DNA from: Trichoplax sp. H2
Taxonomy: Eukaryota; Placozoa; Uniplacotomia; Trichoplacea
DNA: 64,000 nt
Assembly: GCA_003344405.1 (NCBI GenBank)
Contig: NOWV01000074.1
Span: 1 to 64,000 of the forward strand
Direction of reading: 5' to 3'
Part shown: one piece after another, positions 48,339 to 59,505 of the stretch
Numbering within the stretch: the first letter of the stretch is position 1
Layout: every line of letters starts with the position of its first letter
Notes under the pieces: model-generated
The model's input: only the letters and a program-made list of their open reading frames with translations
Databases searched by the model: none
Told to the model about the DNA's origin: nothing
Program-made: the position numbers and the translations under genes

Positions 48339-50159
48339 AAATATTCAATAAAAAAATATCGTTAAAAGATTTTATACAGCCTAACTGCAGACGTAAATTG
48401 CGTATGTTATGGTATATCCATAAAAATGAGATGGAATTAAAACATAACTTAACGAGCTGGGATTGAATTGCTAGATATGAAATCAGTACTGATCTCAAAT
48501 TACAAACAACTTTTTTTATAATTTATGCCAATTATTAACAATTTATTCTTCACTTATCTTTCATGTGACGAATTTAGAAGGCAAGCCACATTCATTAAAG
48601 CTCGACGATTTGTTGGAAAGCAAAGATGAATTTGCTATTCTTTTCATATCTCACCAAAATCATTTCCTAATAGAACCATTAACTCTTCATGAATTAACAC
48701 AGGGTTTCCAGATTGAATAATTTGCAATAAAATATTAAATTATTCTTTTATATAGGAAAAATTCATCGAATTCTTTGTGCAGAATGATAAAAAACTCTTG
48801 CCCTGAATGTATAATAAAATTTTATAGCAACGTATCTTTACTTTCTGTCTTAACTTAAATCTGTATTAAATAATAGCTTTAAAAACTGGTTTTCTAGCTA
48901 CTAGATTGGACTCATAAGCTTGATACTCTAAGAAATTAAGGTGTATTTAAGGGAATGTACTTAACTTATGTAGTAAAGAAATAAAACCAGTTCCGCTTTC
49001 ATCTTCAGCTTTACTCATTACCTGGATATCCGGTTTTGAAGCATTTAACCTTTATTAATCCAATGTTTTGTTTTCTAAATAAACGCATTAACTCCATGCA
49101 ATGTATAGGAAACTAAGTCATTTGGATAACACCATGCATAGCAGCTGACTCACTGCAATCATAATTATTACATCTTGAAATCAATAGTTGCATGCTACTT
49201 CATTAATGATTACAGTCTAGATTGCATTTACCTCTACTTCGTAATATGCTTATCTTGTAAAGCCTTAAAGTGGAGCAAAATTTACTGCATTTTATGTTAG
49301 ATCTTAAGGATGAATTAAATAGTACAGTAACGATTTTCCGATAAAAAATATCGAAAGAGGCAGTGGCGAATTAAAATTTGAGACAATACCATAGTACTAG
49401 TAATATCTCGTTTTAGGGAACTAGTTATGCGGGTCATATATTACGGGTTTTGGATGTTTAATATTACAATCCTTAAGGGTTGTATCTTCAGAAGTTATCG
49501 TCGTATTAGCTAATATTTAACAAAAAAATGCCCATATTTCGGCTACGTATTACCAAAATATTTAAACTACTATATTATTATTTAACGTTTTTAATCAAAA
49601 TATGATCTTATCCTGTAATATCTGTCAACCTTATAATGCCGAATTTTAATCCAAGGTGTGGTAATATTAACATTAGCAATGTTTTCACTCATGCAATTGT
49701 AGTAAAGGATTAAGAGTAGAGTCCTTTATAGCGTTTAGTATGCAACTAGTATTATTTTACGATAGAAAATACCTAGAAAGTGATAGTGTCTTTAAGTTTT
49801 ATCCTGCCAAATCATCATATCACCATCTTTTCTACTTCATTAATTTACAAGGTATTATATAGATTACTATAGAAGTAGCCCTAGAGCAAATGCCTAATCT
49901 AAAGAAAGGGCGTTTGATCGTCTATTCAAATTGTAACTAAATTTGACTTAGTAACAAAACCCTATCCTTAGAGAAAGGGGATTTATGAAAGGACAGTAAA
50001 GTACTATAATGTAGTCTATAATCGTACAGTTACCATACAACCTGAGGCTAAAACATCAACTGTCAATACTCAGCAATACTAATGTCAGAAAAGTAGTCGT
50101 GATAGTCATATAAAATTTTTTGATTAGCGAAATAGCGATTACTGTAATCTTTATAAAAT
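48339..50159. other. Intergenic
   Basis: No gene recognised. This interval separates the plus-strand receptor array from the minus-strand genes. Confidence 0.45.
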
Positions 50160-51010
50160 CCGGATTTTTTGGATTCGGATTCAGGAACCGGTCGGATTTA
50201 TGTCCGATATAATTTTCCTGTTTTAATTTTTGGATTTTTGTTCATGAAAAATATCGTAAGAGTTGATTTTTGAAATTTGAACATTTTGTTATCAATTTGA
50301 AATTTGGGAATTTTATGACGTGATTTGAAGTCACATTAGGAAAGTTAGTTAGGAAAATAGAAAATAAGACGGAAATTGGCAGAGATTGTGTTGATTGTTA
50401 AGTAGTTAGAATGTTACTTTTATGACTAAATCTTGATGTTCAAAGGTTGATTTTAGACTTTTATAGTGTATTAATGATAGAAATTATGTTAGAAGTGAAG
50501 TTTGTTTTATTTTATAGTTAGCTTATTGGTTTTGTAGTGTTTTGTAAGGGAATCGTAGGGTAAATTGTATCTGAACTTTGAATGATTTTTGTTTTCTTAA
50601 ATGGTGCAAAGTAGTTTTGTAAAACGGATCTTAAGAGCGATTGGTTAGCAAATGTTTAGTTTTAAATACCTCTGACGGCTCTACGAAGCCTATAAATGAT
50701 AGTGCAATTAGAAAATTTAGGGGAAGAGTAGAAGAAGATTTTATTTGAAGAACTTGTTGAATTTAAAAGGCCTTCGGGGTCGAATTGTCGTAAGTTAATA
50801 CGTTCTTCTTTTTGAAAGGTTGTTTGGTCGTTGACAGTTTTTAAGTCTGTCACTTATTTTATTAATACTTAAATTAAGTATTTGTAAGGTTGTTTGGTTT
50901 ATACTTCTCTCCATTTTTTTAATAAATTGTTGTTCGGTTATTTCCCCAAATTTTATTTTGTGTCAAAGTTTCGTTAAGTCGACTGGAGTGTAGCGAAAGT
51001 AGAATCAAAG
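50160..51010 (-). other. Strand-skewed segment, possible decayed retroelement 5' region
   Basis: The plus strand is strikingly C-poor (50461-50520 contains no C at all), so the minus strand is A/C-rich, unlike its neighbours. Two overlapping minus-strand frames (from about 50915 and 50853) could be one frameshifted coding region ending at 50662, with a FDPEGLLNSTSSSNKI stretch. No known domain was recognised. A/C-rich sense strands are common in gag-type regions, hence the guess. Confidence 0.3.
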
Positions 51011-51118
51011 TTTGTTAAAGTTTTGTAGCTTGATTTCTACACTTTTCATTTCATTACACAATAAATGTATATGATAATATAATAAAGAGTAAAAGAAATC
51101 AGTTCAATACTTCGCCAT

Positions 51119-52499
51119 TTAAGAATTTTTTACCACCTTAAAGGATAGATTTGGCTTATCGTTAGGTATTAAATGTCCAGCTCCTTTAAGGAAAGCATAC
51201 TGAAAATTATTGCAATTAGCGGTGTAACCACCAATTTGTTTACCCATAGAATGAATAAAATGCCAAGGTCTATAGCTATCAAGGAGTGTTTGATGGTAAG
51301 AGTTTCACAGCTTACTAAAATATCTTAAGCCTCCACCAAATGCTACTAATGCATCTAAATCACCATAAACCGCCAGCAGTCTCAATTTAGGTAAAATATA
51401 ATTGTAAACAGAGTTCATACTCTCGTACTGTATTGCATAAGAATATTTTCCATCGATAAAATTACTACAAATCTGCCATTGTGGTGCTACAGAAGGTATG
51501 TGCAAGGCTTGACGAACTTGGTACTGCCTTAAATAACGTGTTATAAGCGCATGATGAGAACAAGATGGCATTTGATAAGAACCTGCTTGAGTGATCTGAT
51601 TAGTTCTTCGGATTTTTGGGGGATGGTAGCAGTTTCGGTATATATTATAAATATTATTTCCAGAGCGTAAAATTTGCTGGTAGGATTTCCAGAATTTTGT
51701 TTTACAAGCTTTAAAGTTAGAATTATAGTATTGGCATTGATCTTTATGGCAACACAAAAGTTGCAAAGATTGCAATTGCAGAGGATTTAATAAGCCATGA
51801 TGATAGCCATAAGATAGAGTTGCTCCATACATAACACTCTAATCAGTGATACCGCTTATCAAAATAACGCCCACCAAATTAATTTTTGAAATATTAATTA
51901 CCTCGCTAGCAGAGGAGCGTAAAATCCGCCATAGCTTTCGCCAGTAATATAAAGTGAATTCTTGATAAACTGTGGAAAAATCTTATAAAAGTCCAACATG
52001 GCAAGATAATTGCTATCGGTAACGGTATTGTCAGAAAAATTATATTGATGATATTGATTATATGAATAACTTGTACCACCAGGAGATTCTAAAAAGATAG
52101 TATTAACAAATTTATGCCATGAGGTATCCCGCAAGGTTAACGTAAAATCTTTGGTAAGACTAAATGGCCCAATTTCTAATAGTAATCCTGCCATAGAACT
52201 ACAACCAGGACCGCCATTCATCCATAAAATTAAAGAAACATCATTTGGATTAGACTCACACTCATAGAACATATAATGTAATCTATTTGAATCAGCACCT
52301 CGAACATAGCCAGAGAATTGCCTCGCGTTTAAATCCTGTATTTGTCCTGGTAATCTATCTTTTACTAAATTTGCAATCGCACGTTTAGTTAAGACCGTTC
52401 TAAATTGGGCATCCAAGCTAGGCTGGTTTCCAGTAGCGGAATTGTCCATAGTTTTGAGAATGATAATGATGATCAAAGTAGGCGTTGTAACAATTTCAT
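51119..52499 (-). pseudogene. Serine carboxypeptidase (cathepsin A-like) pseudogene
   Basis: This is a peptidase S10 homolog of the intact gene at 55732. A start at 52499 opens a signal peptide (MKLLQRLL) that is frameshifted within a few codons. The frame then holds the oxyanion/substrate block MNGGPGCSSMAG and the catalytic-Ser motif GESYGG. After LLAR at about 51898 a one-base shift follows. Homology continues (INLVGV), but the conserved GNG is lost and a TAG occurs before SVMYGATLSY. Further on the Asp motif YGDLDALVAF remains, then an in-frame TGA, then RPWHF and the His motif KGAGHLIPNDKP, ending at TAA 51121-51119. The triad positions persist but at least four lesions prevent a protein. 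Confidence 0.88.
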
Positions 52500-55400
52500 G
52501 ATTAAAGAATGTTCGGATAATTAAGAAATCGAAATAATTCCCTGTTATACTGTTACTGATTTTTATGAATTCTCTACTTAACTAGATCCCCCAAAATCAG
52601 CGTGGTACGGCTATTTACTTAATTAATCACTGAATTGCCGGTATCCATTAAGATTCATGCTGTAGGCATCAAATAATTTAATGCAAGAGCACTATATATT
52701 ATTTATTGCCCAATTTCGAACGTCAATATTATCAGGTATGGAAATTTGAAATTGTATTGCCGTGATCAAAGATTTAGTATATTCACGCGCTTTTATCGGT
52801 ATCTAATTAATAATTAATTTATCATTAATTCAATGTAGTCAACTCATGGATAGGACGCTATTGGATGTAGTTCCTGGCTTAAGAAATCAGAGGAAACTTT
52901 ACAACGATATCATTAAAATGGACAATAAATGGCATTAATTAAACATGAGATGGAGGATATCATATAACGTAACGTAATCATCACATTTAATATTGGAAAC
53001 AATAATTATGATAGAGGTGAATAGTAAATTTACTAAGGTTTATGATTGTATGTATTAGATATTCGCGTGTTCTACACGAAATAGCATAAGCAATCTATAG
53101 ATAAAGGTCTATCGGTACTGCATAAATTAACTCTATTAACTACGGTGTCATTTGCAGCTCTACGTAACGATTTAGACAAGACTGATCAGTATCATTATTG
53201 TTATCAGCCAAACAGTTAAGGATTAAATCGTAATATGGGTAAAATTTATATATTTATTAATTAATTAATCGTCAACGCATTAATTGCTTAGTTCTATGAA
53301 AACCTTTTACTCTAGCAGATTTAGATATTTTACTATCATGATTGATATTGATATCAGCGATCAGTCTTTACTTTGATATCCGTAAATGAGAATTGACAAT
53401 TTTAAATTATTGACTCAAGGCCAACTGATAAATTCTAACGCGATAATTTGCAAAGCAATCAAGCTATTATCATCATTGAAAGAAATCACTATTCGCACCT
53501 GTTATTTACCGCTGTTAGTTACGATTGAGTTAGCAATAATACAAAGTTTTCTCTTTGTTGCATAATTTATTTGTATGAGTGTCATTAAAATGTACATATT
53601 CCTGTGATAATAGACGAATATACACTGGAGGTATTTCCAGATACTGTATTTCTGAGGTCTCTGATAATTATAAAACTTTTTCCTTAAGTTTTACTGGAGA
53701 AGCAATCGAAACTGTCTCCATATGCATAAAGGATAAATTATCGGGCTCTCTTTATTATAAAAATAACTTGCTTTTATATCTTCGATCTCTATTTGCGTGC
53801 AGCTGCAGAGTATATATACAGTACATGGAATTTAATATTAAAAATCTGTTAAAGTATAAGAGGGGTCTCTTTGAGCGCTACTTTAAAAAAACGTTGGAAC
53901 ACGCATAGAATACGAGTTTAATCACAATCAGGAGACGATCTAACCTACGCGCTCTCTTATAAATTAGGTATCTAACTAATTTTCTTGCCCGATTATGAAT
54001 TAGTTTTACAATTCCAGATTTACTAATAACCTATACGTATAGCATTATTCCACAGCAAGTGCATAAGCTGGTTTATAACCCTAATGGCAAGCTATCGACT
54101 GTATAACAATCAATACAATGTATTTATACTTCACGATGATCTAAACCGCAACAATAACAATTCACTTTTCGATTAAATGCATAAGGTGCCGTGTTACATC
54201 GTACATGGAGAGTAACCATTTGTAAACGATAATAAGATGGCGACGGTCTTAATTGGGGGATTAAAACATAAAATTTAAGCTCCGAGCGAATACATGCTGT
54301 TTCATTTTAATTCAAATTTATGTCATTGTGCGATTTAAATGAGTATCGTAGTGATTATGGAGTCATTCTGTGCTTCACTTAACAATAGCTAGTAGCCTAG
54401 GATAAAACATGAATAACAAACACTATCAAAAAGTATATATAAAATTGTAGACATAATATATAATGCGATTATTTCGTAGAATTGAGTGTTTGACAACGAT
54501 TTTACAACACAGAAAAAGGATATCTGAGCTGCTCATATTTTGTATTACAGATAGCAAATCATACGAGATCAAGATTTTGGTAAGTGCTATCCTCATAAGA
54601 TCATGAAAGTATCTTAGAGATCTTTAATCATGGACGGATTACTACTGTATGATATCGCCAGCTCTATGGATATGGTATTAGCATAAAATAGTCAAACCTG
54701 CGATGATAGCGAAACCTTATTACGAACATTTCATTGGCTACATTTATCTGAGCGGGATTGGCAGCCAATTCAGAACACAACAACCAATCATGCTACCGAG
54801 TACTAAATTAAAATTTGAGATTTAATCTTTTAACTATCAAATATACCAAGTCGAATTAGATATTTTAGTTTAAATTTTATTAGAAAACGTCTATCAAATC
54901 ATGATAGACCTTAGACACGTATGCTCGATGTCTATTTTCAGTTATCATTTTTTAAATATCGCATTTCATTTATAGCTTGCATAAAACAAGTTTGTCGTGC
55001 AGTTTAATATAATTGTATCGTGATTAATATCATGATTTAAGGACCGTCATATTCAGTAGTTGGCCAAAAAGTTAACAGATTTAATATTATAAGCAATCTG
55101 AGGAAAACTGCATACATGGTGTTGAGGAAATCATAAAACTAAAAATACGGGCCATGGCTGATCAAAATCCATCTGTAGGGTTGTATACTAACACAAATGA
55201 TTAACCATAGACGGAAGATAAGATTAAATTATTTAAATTGATAACTACTTTTCATTCTATTACTACGAGCATCTCAGAACACTACTGTCAGTGCTTCTCT
55301 ACGTAATTAGACATCATTCGTCGCAAAATCACCACGTGTGGTATGGATATTTAGGTTTCATATACTACTTACAACTTCTTCGTTATTACAAATCGATATT

Positions 55401-55731
55401 TACTACTAATGTATTAGAGTAGTATCACATTGTTACTGTATTTACAGTAATATTATTCTAACGTGGACGTATCAAGTCCCTCTCTAATATACTTATAAAT
55501 AAATACTATAAATAAGGATTTCAATAGAATATTTCTACCCTAAAACAGTCTTGATAAGTGTAGTTCTATTCATTTTCAGCTTGCTTACGTACATCAACTG
55601 CACGATTCTTTCTAAGACGTGCATTTACAGTTAATCTACTGAATGAGAATGACCATCGCTAACAGTGATTTAAGAATAAAAACCTAGAAGTCTCAATCGT
55701 TGTCATTTCTCGTCGATTTTATCTTTTTTAA
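52500..55731. other. Intergenic between the two carboxypeptidase loci
   Basis: It contains the second copy of the 2320 dispersed repeat (about 53930-54140). No gene recognised. A 109-codon plus-strand frame at 53579-53908 lacks an ATG and any family motif. Confidence 0.4.
53930..54140. repeat. Dispersed repeat, copy 2 (partner at 2320)
   Basis: The CTCTCTTATAAATTAGGTAT block and the following TCTAACTAATTT, CTTGCCC and TTAGTTTTACAAT order matches 2350-2420. A later GCTATCGACTGTAT matches GCTATCAACTGTAT near 2437. Confidence 0.5.
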
Positions 55732-57180
55732 TTAAAATAATTCCATAATTATAGCTGCCACACCGAGAACTATAACTGCTACTAAAGCGGGTATGTTGCC
55801 ATTAAAAAAGGATGGATTATGAAACGGGTGTTGAATAAAATCTTTCATCATCCACCACGCTTCAGTTGGTCTGTCTCCAGGAACCAGATGACCAGCACCT
55901 TTAACAGTAACAAATTTAACATTGGGATACAAAGTAGCAAAACCTCCTACTTGACGACCATTATTATCGGTGTAATGCCATGGTTGGTAGTTGCCAATAG
56001 TTGGCAAACCAGTGGAACTGATACTTTCTTCGCCTCCTAAGAAGTTGCATACCATATCTAAATCACCAAAATAAAGGAGAATACGACATTTTTGCGATAG
56101 TGACGGAATCAGCTTTACAGCCGATTTATACTGTGTCCGATAAGATAGGCCAGAGCTACACACAGTCCATGGCTGGGCTTGATCAGAAACATGAAGTGCT
56201 TTCTTAACATCATCGCGTCGAAAGTACTTGACAGCCACCGAATTGTTAAAACATGGTGGAGAACCAAATAAGCCATGAGTACTCTTGGTTAACGTTGTAA
56301 ATGCAGTGTACTGTCTAATTTGAGACATTGGGTATTGACTGCACTGAGTGTAAAAATTGTATAAATTTAAACCATCAGTGTAAATCGTTTTCATAGTGAT
56401 CTGAATGGTATTTTGACATTTGCTTGAAATATCGCCAATAAATCGACAAATTTCACCTTGACAACAATGCTGCTTTAAATTAGCCCATAATGTCGGTCCA
56501 AGTATTCCGTGGTAATTAGCATATCGGATTAGTGATTGATAATTGATATTATTATCGAGAAGACCGTTACCAATAGCCAAACCGATTAAGTTGATGCTGC
56601 TATCTTGCACAACACGCCTCGCTAATGTTGGAATATAAACACCAGCATAGCTCTCGCCGGCAATAAAAAATGGGCGATTGGAATATTGTGGAAATTTCAG
56701 AAAGAAATGCTTTATAGCAGCATAGTTATTCTCGGCTGTAGTATCATCATTAATCTTCATCTTGTCATCTTGGGCATAAGAAAAACCAACGCCGGCTGGT
56801 GTTTCTAGATACAAAATATTAGCAAAAGCATTCCAAGTATGATTGAACGGTCTCCTAGCCACGGTAAGATTATCACGGATAAAGATCGGTCCATTCTCGT
56901 CGATTAAACCAGCTAATGAACTACATCCTGGACCACCATTCAACCAAAGCATCAATGGATCCTTTGCTGGTGAAGACTGCGATTCCACAAACCAGTAAAA
57001 CAGTCGACTGCCGTCATTGCCATTCAAGTAGCCTGAATATTGTTTAAATGGCAATTTTTCCTTCAATCCAGGCATAGAAACGATTTCATCGGCGGCAAAA
57101 CATTGAACTTGCACAATCAAATTGAGCAAATACAACAGTAACACTGTTGTGGCCATCATTCCTAATCGGATCCAAAGCAT
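55732..57180 (-). CDS. CTSA-like: Cathepsin A-like serine carboxypeptidase
   Basis: This 482-residue S10-family enzyme removes C-terminal residues from peptides in the lysosome or secretory pathway. A signal peptide spans about residues 1-29. PFKQYSGYLNG, LWLNGGPGCSSLAG (substrate/oxyanion) and GESYAGVYIPTLA (catalytic S177) follow, then D373 in YFGDLDMVCNF and H431 in KGAGHLVPGD. Paired cysteines (CCQGEIC, PPCFN) and PWHY match vertebrate cathepsin A, whose length (about 480) is similar. Unlike soluble cathepsin A, the last 20 residues (462-482) are strongly hydrophobic and could anchor the protein. The gene is intronless. A decayed paralog lies 3.2 kb downstream and a triple repeat lies upstream. 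The start is the first ATG before the signal peptide. Confidence 0.93.
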   Translation of the reverse strand: MLWIRLGMMATTVLLLYLLNLIVQVQCFAADEIVSMPGLKEKLPFKQYSGYLNGNDGSRLFYWFVESQSSPAKDPLMLWLNGGPGCSSLAGLIDENGPIFIRDNLTVARRPFNHTWNAFANILYLETPAGVGFSYAQDDKMKINDDTTAENNYAAIKHFFLKFPQYSNRPFFIAGESYAGVYIPTLARRVVQDSSINLIGLAIGNGLLDNNINYQSLIRYANYHGILGPTLWANLKQHCCQGEICRFIGDISSKCQNTIQITMKTIYTDGLNLYNFYTQCSQYPMSQIRQYTAFTTLTKSTHGLFGSPPCFNNSVAVKYFRRDDVKKALHVSDQAQPWTVCSSGLSYRTQYKSAVKLIPSLSQKCRILLYFGDLDMVCNFLGGEESISSTGLPTIGNYQPWHYTDNNGRQVGGFATLYPNVKFVTVKGAGHLVPGDRPTEAWWMMKDFIQHPFHNPSFFNGNIPALVAVIVLGVAAIIMELF

Positions 57181-57491
57181 ATTTGTTATCCTTGATGATT
57201 GGTTTGGATGGCTGTAGTGGATCTTTCTTACTTATTTTGAAAAGATTGGCAACACAGTATTGTAGTCTTGAGGTATACTGTACAGGAAAACCTCGCTCGA
57301 TGTTGCTAAATCGTCCTTGAAAGCCTAACTAGACAGCCAATGCCAGTGTGTTGATTTAATTAACCTGAATAAAAAGAAAGAAATAGCAAGGGATTCCCGA
57401 CAACTAAATCCCCTCTACAGTACAGTACAGTACAGTAGCCGGCGGTAGACTGGAAGGAAACGCTCTTGTACTTTACCGTCCAAATTCATCC
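57181..57491. other. 5' flank of the carboxypeptidase gene
   Basis: It includes a TACAG pentanucleotide run (about 57416-57437) beside GCCGGCGG. No TATA box was assigned with confidence. Confidence 0.4.
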
Positions 57492-58035
57492 AAACCACTG
57501 TTGACCCCCTTTTCACTCTACTAAGCTCATACTGTACGGTATACAGTACAGTACTACAGTACAGTATAATGGATAGCGGTAATCGATAGATACTTTATAC
57601 TGTACTGTGCTGTCTAGGACAGGAAGGGACTTCTGACGGACATGAAAGCAGATATTAATAAATAATAATTATAATATAATATTAATGAACTGTATTAAAA
57701 CCACTGTTGACTCCCTTTCACTCCACTAAGCTCATACTGTACTGTACTGTCTAGGGCAGGGAGGGACTTCAGACGGATTTGATAGCAGATATAATAATAA
57801 TTAATTATAATATGATATTCATTAACTTAATTAACTCTATTATATTAAAACCACTATTGACTCCCTTTTCACTCCACTAAGCTCATACTGTACGATATAC
57901 TACAGTATAATACAATGGATGGCGGTAATGGATAGATACTGTATACAGTACTGTACTGTGCTGTCTAGGACAGGGAGGGACTTCTGACGGACTTGAAAGC
58001 AGATATTAATAATTATATAATATAATATTTTAATA
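57492..58035. repeat. Three-unit tandem repeat (about 150-205 bp units)
   Basis: Units start at 57492, 57697 and 57847 with AAACCACT(G/A)TTGACTCCC. Each contains CTCCACTAAGCTCATACTGT, (TG)TACTGTACTGT runs, CTAGGACAGG, GGGACTTC(T/A)GACGGA and an AT-rich end. Unit 2 lacks the middle roughly 55 bp (GGATAGCGGTAAT block) present in units 1 and 3. Confidence 0.85.
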
Positions 58036-58080
58036 TTCTTTCTTTTGTTGGTCTAAATAATGGTTCTGGCTGGACCAGAC

Positions 58081-58108
58081 TAGAGACCCTTAAGAGAAAG
58101 GGTCTCTA
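58081..58108. repeat. Perfect 11-bp hairpin
   Basis: TAGAGACCCTT, a 6-nt AAGAGA loop, then AAGGGTCTCTA. Confidence 0.85.
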
Positions 58109-58374
58109 TAGTACAGTAAGCTGACATTATTCATACATTGTATTGATTAGTATTAACGGTCTGTTGGACAATGAAGGGTTACCGTTATGTCTGTAATTTA
58201 AGATATGCATGTCGGTTGAGTCATTAAGTGGATGTAATAACAATTCTGCCTGGAATATTAAATGACAGTAGATAAGATGCGCGCTCAGGCAGGATTTCTT
58301 GCCTAGCTCATAACAAGAGATGTATTTTAACTTGCCATAATTTCTTATAGTAATCATGTTAATAAGACGCAATC

Positions 58375-58633
58375 TGTCATGTTTGTAACGCTTTAAAGGG
58401 TTAACCTCCTTTGATTGGATGTCTGCTGTTCACTTGTTTAATGCTATCTTATTGTTTAAGTCAAAGTATAAATGCTAGTTATTGCTTTTCTTCTTGTTAT
58501 AGATTGCTCTTGAGAACTGCTAAAATAAAGTCGTAACCTAAAGTAAGTTGTACTTTTAGCGACTGTTCTTTCGAGTCTATCTAGGAGGGTAGTTCTAGAT
58601 AGTTTATGCCACTTAGACAATTGTGACAGACAT
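58375..58633 (+). mobile_element. Probable solo LTR, boundaries uncertain
   Basis: A TATAAA box (about 58467) and AATAAA (about 58523) sit about 60 bp apart with a U5-like tail. Ends could be TGTCATG...TGTGACA (58375-58628, inverted ends, no duplication) or TGATTGG...GACAGACA (about 58412-58633, flanked by TCCTT). I cannot choose between them. Confidence 0.45.
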
Positions 58634-59505
58634 CCTTTTAATGCATACTAACGTCTTGTTTTGTCAGAAAGCGCCTACAATACGCAGGCTTATGTGTCCA
58701 CATACACACTGTACGGTTAGTAAAATCAGAAACTCTTATTCACTCTAAGCCTCGTCCAAGACATACACTTTATGCATATATACAATGACGCAGCTAACGA
58801 ATGGAACAAAATACGTTAGAACACCCTACCTTAATATATTGTGAATCAGTTAATAACAATTTAGAGATAAAAAAGTACTTGCGGCTATGTTATGTCATTA
58901 TCATGATACTTAGTAGGTAAGATTCAGGACTTAATCCATCTACGGTATATTAACTGCAATGATTGGAGAACTAATGTCTTGCATGTATCACAACCTAAGT
59001 TCATACCTTGTTAGCTCTTAACAGTAGCAAACGCTCAAAGCGAAAACAGAAGTCGGTCATCAAAAGTACGTAGTGTTGATGCTTATTTTATCGTAGTCAC
59101 TACAGGTTTAATTTTATGCACTAAACATTAGCAAACAATTTAGTAATCATTTACTAGTGTAATGCATAGAAGATTGTATCATTGCTTCAGACGTGATTGC
59201 TAAATGCAATCTTCACATTCGCATAGTAGCTATATAAAAGTTTTACCATCTATCAATTCTTTTCGGTCACAACATTAAATTCTATACAGTAAGAAACATT
59301 GATATTTTTCAGGATTGGCTTATAAGGACTAGCAAGTGACATATGTCGTTAAGTAATGCATTTAGCTGAATAACCGTCTACTTCCATTTAAATATCATAT
59401 TAATATTTGCTAGGTGCATCGTAACGTCACAGCCAGATTGACAGTTTGATTATTTAACCTATCAATTCTTATAAGCCCTCGGTAAACTAAGGACGAGATG
59501 TAAGT
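58634..59505. other. 3' flank of TM9SF3
   Basis: No further exon is needed, because the TM9SF3 stop is at 59506-59508. No gene recognised. Confidence 0.45.

Noticed and set aside
51833-51900. GTAATT after LLAR as an intron donor in the carboxypeptidase copy
   Set aside because: Homology to the intact paralog continues straight through the segment in a shifted frame, so it is a frameshift and not an intron.
53579-53908. 109-codon plus-strand frame
   Set aside because: It begins at GTG, has no ATG near its start, and has no recognisable motif.
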